A stretch of 64,000 nt of DNA from Scandinavium manionii (lineage in GTDB: Bacteria > Pseudomonadota > Gammaproteobacteria > Enterobacterales > Enterobacteriaceae): positions 248,001 through 312,000 of the forward strand of contig NZ_JALIGC010000039.1 in assembly GCF_024764775.1 (NCBI RefSeq), written 5' to 3'. Positions 56,560-64,000 of the stretch are shown here, one piece after another. The notes beneath the pieces are model-generated. The model searched no databases. It worked only from the letters and a program-made list of their open reading frames with translations, and was not told where the DNA came from. The position numbers were made by a program, and so were the translations under genes. How positions within the stretch are numbered: position 1 is the first letter of the stretch; each line of letters starts with the position of its first letter.

Positions 56560-58397
56560 ACATGCTTGCCTTAACCATCATTTTGCCATTGATTGGCTTC
56601 TTACTGCTGTCCTTCTCCCGTGGCCGTTGGTCGGAAAACGTTTCCGCCACCATCGGTATGGGGTCTGTCGGCCTGGCGGCGCTGGTCACCGCGTTTGTTG
56701 GCGTTGATTTCTTCGCTAACGGCAAACAGGCCATCAGCGTCCCACTGTGGACCTGGATGTCAGTCGGTGATTTCAACATCGGTTTCAACCTGGTGCTGGA
56801 CGGCCTGTCGCTGACCATGCTCTCCGTGGTGACCGGTGTTGGCTTCCTTATCCACATGTTCGCTTCCTGGTACATGCGCGGTGAAGAGGGTTACTCTCGC
56901 TTCTTCGCCTACACCAACCTGTTCATTGCGAGCATGGTGGTGTTGGTGTTGGGTGATAACCTGCTGCTGATGTATCTCGGCTGGGAAGGCGTGGGCCTGT
57001 GCTCCTATCTGCTGATCGGTTTCTACTACACCGATCCGAAGAATGGCGCAGCGGCAATGAAAGCGTTCGTCGTGACCCGTGTGGGTGACGTCTTCCTCGC
57101 GTTCGCGCTGTTCATTCTCTATAACGAGCTGGGCACGCTGAACTTCCGCGAAATGGTTGAACTGGCACCTGCGCACTTCGAAGCGGGCAACAATATGTTG
57201 ACCTGGGCGACGCTGATGCTGCTGGGTGGTGCGGTCGGTAAATCTGCACAGCTGCCGTTGCAGACCTGGCTTGCGGATGCAATGGCCGGTCCAACGCCGG
57301 TTTCTGCGCTGATCCACGCCGCGACCATGGTGACCGCGGGCGTCTACTTGATTGCCCGTACCCACGGTCTGTTCCTGATGACGCCGGAAATTCTGCATCT
57401 GGTCGGAATCGTTGGTGCGGTTACGCTGGTGCTGGCAGGTTTCGCTGCGCTGGTGCAAACCGACATCAAACGTGTACTCGCTTACTCCACCATGAGCCAG
57501 ATTGGCTACATGTTCCTGGCGCTGGGCGTCCAGGCGTGGGATGCGGCGATTTTCCACCTGATGACGCATGCGTTCTTTAAAGCACTGCTGTTCCTCTCTT
57601 CTGGTTCCGTCATCCTGGCGTGTCACCACGAGCAGAACATCTTCAAGATGGGTGGCCTGCGTAAGTCGATTCCGCTGGTTTACGTCTGCTTCCTGGTCGG
57701 TGGCGCGGCGTTGTCCGCTCTGCCGCTGATTACTGCAGGCTTCTTCAGTAAGGACGAAATCCTTGCCGGTGCGATGGCTAACGGTCACGTCAATCTGATG
57801 GTGGCGGGTCTGGTGGGTGCGTTCATGACGTCGCTCTATACCTTCCGCATGATCTTCATCGTGTTCCACGGCAAAGAGCAGATCCACGCTCACGCAGGGA
57901 AGGGCATTACCCATCACCTGCCGCTGATCGTTCTGCTTGTTCTGTCCACCTTCGTTGGCGCGATGATTGTGCCACCGCTGCAGGGTGTACTGCCGCAGAC
58001 GACTGAACTTGCGCATAGCCACGTACTGACACTGGAAATCACTTCCGGAATTGTTGCGATTGCCGGCATCCTGATCGCCGCATGGCTGTGGCTGGGCAAA
58101 CGTACGCTGGTGACCGCGATTGCCAACAGTGCGCCGGGCCGTCTGCTCGGAACCTGGTGGTACAACGCGTGGGGCTTCGACTGGCTGTATGACATGATTT
58201 TCGTCAAACCGTATCTGGGCATTGCGTGGCTGCTGAAACGCGATCCGCTGAACAGTCTGATGAATATCCCGGCCATTCTTTCCCGCTTTGCAGGTAAAGG
58301 CCTGCTGGTCAGCGAGAACGGTTATCTGCGCTGGTATGTGGCATCCATGAGCATTGGCGCGGTGGTTGTTCTCGCGTTGCTGATGGTTTTGCGTTGA
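56556..58397 (+). CDS. nuoL: NADH-quinone oxidoreductase subunit L
   Basis: The distal antiporter-like proton-pumping subunit (ND5 homolog), 613 residues. Key residues are in YLGWEGVGLCSYLLIGFYY (Glu), GKSAQLPLQTWLADAMAGPT (Lys) and HAATMVTAGVYLI. The long lateral helix lies in the C-terminal third. A 289-bp gap with repeats follows before nuoM. Confidence 0.98.
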   Translation: MNMLALTIILPLIGFLLLSFSRGRWSENVSATIGMGSVGLAALVTAFVGVDFFANGKQAISVPLWTWMSVGDFNIGFNLVLDGLSLTMLSVVTGVGFLIHMFASWYMRGEEGYSRFFAYTNLFIASMVVLVLGDNLLLMYLGWEGVGLCSYLLIGFYYTDPKNGAAAMKAFVVTRVGDVFLAFALFILYNELGTLNFREMVELAPAHFEAGNNMLTWATLMLLGGAVGKSAQLPLQTWLADAMAGPTPVSALIHAATMVTAGVYLIARTHGLFLMTPEILHLVGIVGAVTLVLAGFAALVQTDIKRVLAYSTMSQIGYMFLALGVQAWDAAIFHLMTHAFFKALLFLSSGSVILACHHEQNIFKMGGLRKSIPLVYVCFLVGGAALSALPLITAGFFSKDEILAGAMANGHVNLMVAGLVGAFMTSLYTFRMIFIVFHGKEQIHAHAGKGITHHLPLIVLLVLSTFVGAMIVPPLQGVLPQTTELAHSHVLTLEITSGIVAIAGILIAAWLWLGKRTLVTAIANSAPGRLLGTWWYNAWGFDWLYDMIFVKPYLGIAWLLKRDPLNSLMNIPAILSRFAGKGLLVSENGYLRWYVASMSIGAVVVLALLMVLR

Positions 58398-58419
58398 GTT
58401 TGAGGATTGGGGTTGTTTT

Positions 58420-58486
58420 GCCCGGTGGCACTGCGCTTACCGGGCCTACAGAATCGTAGGTCGGATTAGCAAAACGCCATCCGACA
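58420..58486. repeat. REP pair (BIME) between nuoL and nuoM
   Basis: The first unit, 58420-58449, is GCCCGGTGGC-ACTGCGCTTACCGGGCCTAC, a classic REP. The second, 58456-58486, is the inverse type, with arms TCGGAT (58461-58466) and ATCCGA (58479-58484). It is placed inside the nuo operon and may modulate stability or expression of the mRNA segments on either side. Confidence 0.9.
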
Positions 58487-58571
58487 TAATGGCCCAACGT
58501 TATTTTTAGAATTCGTTGAAAATCTGTTCCTGAAGTACAGGCGTCATCGGCGAAGTCAGACCGGAGACCGC

Positions 58572-58660
58572 CAGCGCACAGCAACCGGAGCGTACTGAAG
58601 TACGTGAGGATTGCGAGCACTGCCGGGATTCGGGCTGGCGAGCGAGATAGCCTGAGCAGG
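58572..58660 (+). repeat. Dispersed repeat copy A (nuoL-nuoM gap)
   Basis: About 89 bp that match 62821-62911 on the opposite strand at roughly three quarters of positions by eye. Shared blocks are AACCGGAGCGTAC, AGTACGTGAGGATT and CGAGCACTGCC. CGTAC-TGAA-GTACG (58591-58604) forms a hairpin whose stem is kept in the other copy while the loop changes. Confidence 0.75.
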
Positions 58661-58686
58661 AGTAAATATAAGGGACATACTTAGCT

Positions 58687-60216
58687 ATGTTATTACCCTG
58701 GTTGATACTAATCCCGTTTATCGGCGGCTTCTTATGCTGGCAGACCGAACGCTTCGGCGTGAAGATGCCGCGCTGGATAGCGCTGATTACAATGGGACTG
58801 ACGCTGGCCCTGTCCCTGCAACTGTGGTTGCAGGGCGGCTACTCTCTGACGCAAGCCGCTGGCCTTCCGCAATGGCAGTCTGAATTTATTCTGCCGTGGA
58901 TCCCACGCTTTGGCATTAATGTCCACCTCGCCCTCGACGGTCTGTCGCTGCTGATGGTGGTGCTGACCGGCCTGCTCGGCGTGCTGGCGGTGCTCTGTTC
59001 CTGGCGTGAAATCGAAAAATACCAGGGCTTCTTCCACCTCAACCTGATGTGGATCCTGGGCGGCGTAATCGGCGTGTTCCTCGCCATCGACATGTTCCTG
59101 TTCTTCTTCTTCTGGGAGATGATGCTGGTTCCGATGTACTTCCTGATCGCGCTGTGGGGCCACAAAGCTTCTGACGGTAAAACGCGTATCACGGCGGCGA
59201 CCAAGTTCTTCATCTACACCCAGGCGAGCGGTCTGGTGATGTTGATTTCGATCCTGGCGCTGGTATTCGTACATTACAGCGCAACGGGCGTCTGGACGTT
59301 CAGCTACGAAGAGCTGCTGAAAACGCCGATGACCCACAACGTGGAATATCTGCTGATGCTCGGCTTCTTCATCGCGTTTGCGGTGAAAATGCCGGTGGTT
59401 CCGCTGCACGGCTGGCTGCCAGACGCGCACTCACAGGCACCGACTGCGGGTTCCGTTGACCTCGCGGGCATCCTGTTGAAAACCGCGGCCTACGGTATGC
59501 TGCGTTTCGCACTGCCGCTGTTCCCGAATGCGTCCGCTGAGTTCGCTCCTATTGCGATGTGGCTGGGTGTTATCGGTATCTTCTACGGCGCGTGGATGGC
59601 CTTCACGCAATACGACATCAAACGTCTGATTGCCTACACCTCCGTCTCGCACATGGGCTTCGTGCTGATTGCGATTTACAGCGGTAGCCAGCTGGCATAC
59701 CAGGGTGCAGTGATTCAGATGATTGCGCACGGTCTGTCCGCGGCGGGTCTGTTCATTCTGTGTGGTCAGCTGTACGAACGTCTGCACACGCGTGACATGC
59801 GCATGATGGGCGGTCTGTGGAGCAAAATTAAATGGCTGCCTGCGCTGTCCATGTTCTTCGCCGTCGCGACGTTGGGTATGCCGGGCACCGGTAACTTCGT
59901 CGGTGAATTCATGATCCTGTTCGGCAGCTTCCACGTCGTGCCGGGTATCACCGTGATTTCCACCTTCGGTCTGGTCTTTGCGTCTGTTTACTCGCTGGCG
60001 ATGCTGCATCGCGCTTACTTCGGTAAAGCGAAAAGCGAAATTGCTGCCAAAGAATTGCCAGGGATGTCGCTGCGCGAGCTGTTTATCGTCCTGCTGTTAG
60101 TGGTGCTGCTTGTTCTGCTCGGGTTCTACCCGCAGCCGATCCTCGACACTTCTCATGCTGCGATGGGCAATATTCAGCAGTGGTTTGTTAATTCCGTTTC
60201 TACTACAAGGCCGTAA
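58687..60216 (+). CDS. nuoM: NADH-quinone oxidoreductase subunit M
   Basis: The central antiporter-like subunit (ND4 homolog), 509 residues. The channel Glu is in FFFFWEMMLVPMYFLIALWG, the Lys in AFAVKMPVVPLHGWLPDAHS and the HxxxT-like region in DIKRLIAYTSVSHMGFVLIA. ATG 58687 follows AAGGGACATACTTAGCT. nuoN begins 6 bp after its stop. Confidence 0.98.
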   Translation: MLLPWLILIPFIGGFLCWQTERFGVKMPRWIALITMGLTLALSLQLWLQGGYSLTQAAGLPQWQSEFILPWIPRFGINVHLALDGLSLLMVVLTGLLGVLAVLCSWREIEKYQGFFHLNLMWILGGVIGVFLAIDMFLFFFFWEMMLVPMYFLIALWGHKASDGKTRITAATKFFIYTQASGLVMLISILALVFVHYSATGVWTFSYEELLKTPMTHNVEYLLMLGFFIAFAVKMPVVPLHGWLPDAHSQAPTAGSVDLAGILLKTAAYGMLRFALPLFPNASAEFAPIAMWLGVIGIFYGAWMAFTQYDIKRLIAYTSVSHMGFVLIAIYSGSQLAYQGAVIQMIAHGLSAAGLFILCGQLYERLHTRDMRMMGGLWSKIKWLPALSMFFAVATLGMPGTGNFVGEFMILFGSFHVVPGITVISTFGLVFASVYSLAMLHRAYFGKAKSEIAAKELPGMSLRELFIVLLLVVLLVLLGFYPQPILDTSHAAMGNIQQWFVNSVSTTRP

Positions 60217-60222
60217 ATCGCC

Positions 60223-61680
60223 ATGACAATAACTCCACAACAACTGATCGCACTGCTACCGCTGCTGATCGTCGGCTTGACGGTGGTGGTTGTGATGCTC
60301 TCCATTGCGTGGCGACGCAATCATTTCTTCAATGCCACGCTGTCGGTCATTGGCCTGAACGTCGCTCTGCTGTCGCTCTGGTTTGTTGGCCACGTTGGCG
60401 CAATGGACGTGACGCCGCTGATGCGCGTCGATGGTTATGCCATGCTCTACACCGGGTTGGTGCTGCTGGCGAGTCTCGCCACCTGTACTTTTGCCTATCC
60501 GTGGCTTGAGGGCTATTACGACAACAAAGAAGAGTTCTACCTGCTGGTGCTGATTGCCGCGCTGGGTGGGATTCTGCTGGCTAACGCGAACCACATGGCG
60601 GCGCTGTTCCTCGGTATCGAGCTTATCTCGCTGCCGCTGTTCGGCCTGATTGGCTACGCGTACCGTCAAAAGCGCTCTCTCGAAGCGAGTATCAAATACA
60701 CCATTCTGTCTGCCGCAGCGTCTTCATTCCTGCTGTTCGGTATGGCGCTGGTGTACGCGAACTCTGGCAGTCTGTCGTTCCTGGCGCTGGGTAAAGCGCT
60801 TGCAGACAACATGCTGCATGAGCCGCTGCTGCTGGCAGGCCTGGGTCTGATGATTGTTGGCCTTGGCTTCAAACTGTCTCTGGTTCCATTCCACCTGTGG
60901 ACGCCAGATGTGTATCAGGGCGCACCTGCACCGGTTTCCACCTTCCTGGCAACCGCAAGCAAAATCGCTATCTTCGGCGTGGTGATGCGTCTGTTCCTGT
61001 ACGCACCAGTGGGTGACAGCGAAGCGGTACGTGTGGTGTTGGGCATTATTGCCTGCGCCTCCATTCTCTTCGGTAACCTGATGGCGCTGAGCCAGACCAA
61101 CATCAAGCGTCTGCTCGGCTACTCCTCCATCTCGCATCTGGGTTATCTGCTGGTGGCGCTGATTGCGCTGCACAGCGGTCAGATGTCCATGGAAGCCGTA
61201 GGCGTGTATCTGGCCGGTTATCTGTTCAGCAGCCTCGGCGCGTTCGGCGTGGTTAGCCTGATGTCTAGCCCATACCGTGGCCCGGATGCAGATTCTCTGT
61301 ACTCCTACCGTGGTCTGTTCTGGCACCGTCCAATCCTGTCAGCGGTGATGACAGTGATGATGCTCTCTCTGGCGGGTATCCCGATGACCCTCGGCTTTAT
61401 CGGTAAGTTCTACGTGCTTGCCGTCGGTGTTCAGGCGCACCTGTGGTGGCTGACTGCCGCGGTGGTACTGGGCTCTGCGATTGGTCTCTACTACTACCTG
61501 CGTGTAGCGGTGAGTCTGTATCTGGAAGCGCCACAGCAACTGAACCGTGATGCGCCGTCGAACTGGCAGTACAGCGCCGGTGGTATTGTGGTACTGATTT
61601 CTGCCCTGCTGGTGCTGATCCTTGGTATCTACCCGCAGCCGCTGATCAGTATCGTCCAGATGGCGATGCCGATGATGTAA
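60223..61680 (+). CDS. nuoN: NADH-quinone oxidoreductase subunit N
   Basis: The proximal antiporter-like subunit (ND2 homolog), 485 residues. Motifs include LFLGIELISLPLFGLIGYAY (Glu), GLGFKLSLVPFHLWTPDVYQ (Lys) and NIKRLLGYSSISHLGYLLVA. The start ATG 60223 follows GTAAATCGCC. It ends the nuo operon and is followed by a strong terminator. Confidence 0.98.
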   Translation: MTITPQQLIALLPLLIVGLTVVVVMLSIAWRRNHFFNATLSVIGLNVALLSLWFVGHVGAMDVTPLMRVDGYAMLYTGLVLLASLATCTFAYPWLEGYYDNKEEFYLLVLIAALGGILLANANHMAALFLGIELISLPLFGLIGYAYRQKRSLEASIKYTILSAAASSFLLFGMALVYANSGSLSFLALGKALADNMLHEPLLLAGLGLMIVGLGFKLSLVPFHLWTPDVYQGAPAPVSTFLATASKIAIFGVVMRLFLYAPVGDSEAVRVVLGIIACASILFGNLMALSQTNIKRLLGYSSISHLGYLLVALIALHSGQMSMEAVGVYLAGYLFSSLGAFGVVSLMSSPYRGPDADSLYSYRGLFWHRPILSAVMTVMMLSLAGIPMTLGFIGKFYVLAVGVQAHLWWLTAAVVLGSAIGLYYYLRVAVSLYLEAPQQLNRDAPSNWQYSAGGIVVLISALLVLILGIYPQPLISIVQMAMPMM

Positions 61681-61699
61681 TCTCCTGATTACAAAATAA

Positions 61700-61724
61700 A
61701 AAACCCGCTTCGGCGGGTTTTTTT
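61700..61724. terminator. Terminator between nuoN and cheV
   Basis: AAAACCCGC-TTCG-GCGGGTTTT (61700-61721), with T continuing to 61724. The A run on the left makes it effective for cheV on the minus strand as well. Confidence 0.95.
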
Positions 61725-61739
61725 ACGCCTGAAAACCAA

Positions 61740-62744
61740 TCACGCCGAATGCAGCCGACTAATCAGTGGCCCTTCTTCGCGGCGCTCGGCGCGCTCGAGC
61801 ACTTCCTTAATCACTGATGACAGCTCATTAATTTCGAACTTCGCCACATAGCCGTCGGCTTTCACTTTGCGGATATGGTCTTCGTTAGCATTGCCCGACA
61901 GCGACGAGTGGATAACGACCGGAATCGCTTTCAGGCGCGGGTCAGATTTGATTTTACGCGTCAGGGTAAAGCCATCCATCTCCGGCATTTCGAGGTCGGT
62001 CAGCACCAGCGCGATTTTATCGGTCACCGGCACGCCTTCGTCCTGCGCTTCTTTCGCCAGCTTTTCGATAGTCTCCCAGGCCTGTAGCCCGGTAACGTGC
62101 ATCCTGGCCGGGATCTCCATGGCATGCAGGCCTTTCTCCAGCATCGCCCGCGCCACTTTCGAGTCTTCGGCGACAATCGCTGCTGCGCCCGGCTTAATGC
62201 GCTGTTTCGGCGCAGTCAGGCGTGTGGCGTGCAGGTCGTGGTCGGCAGGCGCGATGTCATACAGGATTTGTTCCACATCGATAACCATCGCCAGGTTATT
62301 GCTGTCTCTCTCATTGTCGAGGCAGGCAATGCTGGTGATGTACTGGCCGTTGACCGCTTTTTCCGCAGTATGAACCTGGGTCCAGTCGAGACGCGTAATG
62401 TTTTCCACCGACTCCACGGCAAACGCCTGCACGCTGCGGGCATACTCGGTGATAAGCAGAATGTTCAACCCGCTTTCCGCTTTGCAACCCAGTACCGACG
62501 GCAGGTCAATGACCGGGATAATTTGGTCGCGAATATTCACCATACCCATCACCGGTGCCTTAATGCCCGCGGGTTTAGTGAAGGAGGGCATCGGCACGAT
62601 TTCACGCAGTTTGAAAACGTTAATGCCAAACAGTTCTGACTTGCCTCCGTCCTCTGATGCGCCAAGGCGGAACAGCAGCAGTTCAAAGCGGTTCGACAGG
62701 GTCAAATTTGCCCTGTCGTCGATATCTTTCTGGAAATTATCCAT
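61740..62744 (-). CDS. cheV: Chemotaxis protein CheV (CheW-REC fusion)
   Basis: A 334-residue coupling protein. Residues about 15-165 are a CheW-like domain (FELLLFRLGASEDGGKSELF; NIRDQIIPVIDLPSVLG). From about 185 is a response-regulator receiver domain (AAAIVAEDSKVARAMLEKG, with phosphoacceptor Asp250 in LVLTDLEMPEMDGFTL and the Lys in HIRKVKADGYVAKF). It links receptors to CheA and may aid adaptation. E. coli K-12 lacks it; Salmonella has it. The ATG at 62744 is preceded by GAGGGCAAT. A sigma-28 promoter lies upstream. Confidence 0.95.
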   Translation of the reverse strand: MDNFQKDIDDRANLTLSNRFELLLFRLGASEDGGKSELFGINVFKLREIVPMPSFTKPAGIKAPVMGMVNIRDQIIPVIDLPSVLGCKAESGLNILLITEYARSVQAFAVESVENITRLDWTQVHTAEKAVNGQYITSIACLDNERDSNNLAMVIDVEQILYDIAPADHDLHATRLTAPKQRIKPGAAAIVAEDSKVARAMLEKGLHAMEIPARMHVTGLQAWETIEKLAKEAQDEGVPVTDKIALVLTDLEMPEMDGFTLTRKIKSDPRLKAIPVVIHSSLSGNANEDHIRKVKADGYVAKFEINELSSVIKEVLERAERREEGPLISRLHSA

Positions 62745-62752
62745 ATTGCCCT

Positions 62753-62785
62753 CAGAGTAAAGAGTCGGGTCGAGCCTTTACTCTG
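62753..62785 (-). promoter_or_regulatory. Perfect inverted repeat in the cheV leader
   Basis: CAGAGTAAAG (62753-62762) and CTTTACTCTG (62776-62785) form a 10-bp perfect dyad with a 13-base spacer. It lies directly between the sigma-28 -10 element and the cheV ribosome site, and its inner end abuts GAGGG. It could be an operator or an mRNA hairpin limiting translation. Confidence 0.65.
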
Positions 62786-62812
62786 TTATCGGCAAATAGG
62801 CATAAAAGTTAA
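62786..62812 (-). promoter_or_regulatory. Sigma-28 (FliA) promoter of cheV
   Basis: On the minus strand, TTAACTTT (62812-62805), 11 bp, GCCGATAA (62793-62786). The -10 is a perfect match to the FliA consensus and the -35 matches TAAAGTTT at 6 of 8. The spacing is also correct. cheV is thus a late flagellar gene. Confidence 0.9.
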
Positions 62813-62820
62813 GAACCAAC

Positions 62821-62911
62821 CCCATCAGGGCTATTTTGCTTGCCATTTTGAACCAGGGGCAGTGCTCGAAATCCTCACGTACTACGTGTACGCTCCGGTT
62901 TCTGCGCGCTG
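62821..62911 (-). repeat. Dispersed repeat copy B (rbn-cheV gap)
   Basis: The reverse complement of this stretch aligns with 58572-58660. The hairpin arms CGTAC (62878-62882) and GTACG (62888-62892) are retained with a different loop. It lies immediately upstream of the cheV promoter and downstream of rbn on the same strand. Confidence 0.75.
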
Positions 62912-62957
62912 TCCGTGTTCAAACTGTCTGTGCTAATAACACCTGCTGGGATTGGTT

Positions 62958-63878
62958 CTACACCAAAGGGAACACGCTGAAATCTTCCGCCAGCTCACAT
63001 GGCTCAAATACGCTTCGACACTCGGCCAGCAGGCGCTGACAGCCTTCCCGGTCATAGCGGGAACTCACATGCGTAATAATCAACTTGCCGACGTGGGCAT
63101 CGCGCGCCAGTTCGGCGGTCTGAATCGACGAGGAGTGCCCACGGCTGTTGGCTTTTTCTGCCATATGGTGTTCGAGCGTGGTTTCATGCACCATCACATC
63201 CACATCTTTCGCCATCGCCAGCGCGGCCGGGCAGGGGGCGGTATCACCGAAAATAGCCAGTTTTACTCCGGGCGTGCTTGCCCCTAAATAATCCTGACCA
63301 TTCACAATGCGCCCATCCGGCATCTCAACCGTCTGTCCTTTTTTCAACTGCTGGAACAGCGGCCCGGCTTTAATGCCGTCGGCCAGCAGGCGCTGGGCGT
63401 CGAGCGGGCCGGGTTTATCGTGCTGCTCGATGCGGTAGCCAAAACATTCCACCGGATGATTGAGCGGATATGCGGTGACCTTGAACTGACCATCGTCAAA
63501 CACTTCTCCGGAGCTGATTTCTTCAACGGTGAGCGGATAATCGGTCCATGAACCGCTCAGGCGCAGCGCCATTTCGACAAATTCTTTAATGCCCTTCGGG
63601 CCATAAATCGTCAGTGGCGACGGATTGCCCTGCATCGAACGGCTGCACAACAGGCCCGGCAGCCCGAACAAATGGTCGCCGTGCAGGTGAGTGATGAAGA
63701 TTTTATCGAGCTTTCCCGGATGATGGCTGGTTTTAAGAAACTGATGTTGCGTGCCTTCGCCACAGTCAAACAGCCACATTTGCGACAGCGTTGGTTGTTG
63801 CAAATTCAGCAGTATCGACGTCATATTACGGTGACGGGTCGGTACGCCTGCGGATGTCCCGAGAAAAATCAATTCCAT
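62958..63878 (-). CDS. rbn: Ribonuclease BN / RNase Z
   Basis: A 306-residue metallo-beta-lactamase-fold nuclease that trims or cuts the 3' ends of tRNA precursors (formerly ElaC). The zinc-binding motif is ITHLHGDHLFGLPG (His64, His66, Asp68, His69). Later ligands are in AIFGDTAPC and HSSSIQTAELA/ITHVSSRYD. ATG 63878 is preceded by a poor ribosome site (GAGGACATTGCGTT). Divergent from elaA, 53 bp away. Confidence 0.96.
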   Translation of the reverse strand: MELIFLGTSAGVPTRHRNMTSILLNLQQPTLSQMWLFDCGEGTQHQFLKTSHHPGKLDKIFITHLHGDHLFGLPGLLCSRSMQGNPSPLTIYGPKGIKEFVEMALRLSGSWTDYPLTVEEISSGEVFDDGQFKVTAYPLNHPVECFGYRIEQHDKPGPLDAQRLLADGIKAGPLFQQLKKGQTVEMPDGRIVNGQDYLGASTPGVKLAIFGDTAPCPAALAMAKDVDVMVHETTLEHHMAEKANSRGHSSSIQTAELARDAHVGKLIITHVSSRYDREGCQRLLAECRSVFEPCELAEDFSVFPLV

Positions 63879-63931
63879 AACGCAATGTCCTCGACGCGTT
63901 AAATTAAAACGACAGTATAACGGAGCTCAAT

Positions 63932-64000
63932 ATGATTCAGTGGAACGATCTTCACCACAGCCAGTTAACCGTCCCGCAGTTGTATGCATTGCTCAAGCTG
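63932..64000 (+). CDS. elaA: ElaA, GNAT-family protein (partial, 5' end only)
   Basis: The first 23 codons (MIQWNDLHHSQLTVPQLYAL, then LKL) match the N-terminus of E. coli ElaA, a small GNAT-fold protein of about 150 residues with unknown substrate. ATG 63932 follows CGGAGCTCAAT. The rest lies outside the window. The call rests on the N-terminal match plus the expected gene order after rbn. Confidence 0.85.
   Translation, partial: MIQWNDLHHSQLTVPQLYALLKL

Noticed and set aside
56760..58022. A 420-codon open frame antisense to nuoL
   Set aside because: It has extreme His/Gln/Arg composition and no start signal, and is a shadow of nuoL.
1..64000. CRISPR arrays, tRNA or rRNA genes, insertion sequences, prophage genes
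   Set aside because: No regularly spaced repeats, cloverleaf-capable tRNA sequence, rRNA signature or transposase/integrase reading frame was found on either strand.

Overview
This window is chromosomal DNA of a motile enterobacterium (Enterobacteriaceae). Almost every gene has an ortholog in Escherichia coli K-12, in the same order as the 50-52 min region (mnmC-fabB-flk-pdxB-usg-truA-dedA-accD-folC-dedD-cvpA-purF-ubiX-argT-hisJQMP-yfcH...pta-ackA...lrhA-nuoA-N-rbn-elaA). Several variable slots differ from K-12. An ascorbate-type PTS with a split transketolase sits between yfcD and pta, where K-12 has yfcC; this matches what I recall of Salmonella STM2340-2345. A cheV gene lies between nuoN and rbn. 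The host is therefore in the Salmonella/Citrobacter/Enterobacter part of the family rather than E. coli, but the genus cannot be fixed from the sequence alone. There are no rRNA or tRNA genes, CRISPR arrays, insertion sequences or phage genes.

Layout. 1-3769: accessory carbohydrate locus (MFS sugar symporter, DUF2264 protein, divergent AraC regulator). 3756-9537: mnmC, fabB with its FadR/FabR control region, yfcJ and flk. 9643-19410: pdxB-usg-truA-dedA, accD, folC-dedD, cvpA-purF (with a PurR box) and ubiX, covering PLP, tRNA, fatty acid, folate, purine and ubiquinone biosynthesis. 19412-23804: argT and hisJQMP, the lysine/arginine/ornithine/histidine ABC importer, with clear NtrC sites and sigma-54 promoters. 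23808-25187: a compact three-gene minus-strand operon (HicA-like small protein, HTH protein with a conserved N-terminal domain, GNAT acetyltransferase) behind a promoter overlapped by a perfect palindrome; this is the best candidate for an undescribed system. 25373-29337: yfcH, folX, yfcG, yfcF, yfcE, yfcD. 29342-34569: LacI-type regulator with twin operators, PTS IIA-IIB-IIC and a two-piece transketolase. 34629-38048: pta-ackA. 38388-45883: yfbV, yfbU, yfbT, yfbS, yfbR, alaA, lrhA. 46511-61680: the complete 13-gene nuo operon for respiratory complex I. 61740-64000: cheV with a sigma-28 promoter, rbn, and the start of elaA.

How the genes work together. The region joins amino-acid uptake under nitrogen control, central carbon overflow (Pta-AckA), NADH oxidation (Nuo), and motility control (Flk, LrhA, CheV). 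Two accessory sugar loci and one accessory toxin-antitoxin-like locus are inserted at points where related genomes also vary. Noncoding structure includes two REP/BIME elements (42019-42093 and 58420-58486), a strong hairpin between hisJ and hisQ, and two copies of a roughly 90-bp dispersed repeat (58572-58660 on +, 62821-62911 on -). All database-style identifications are from recognition of the protein sequences, not from searches.
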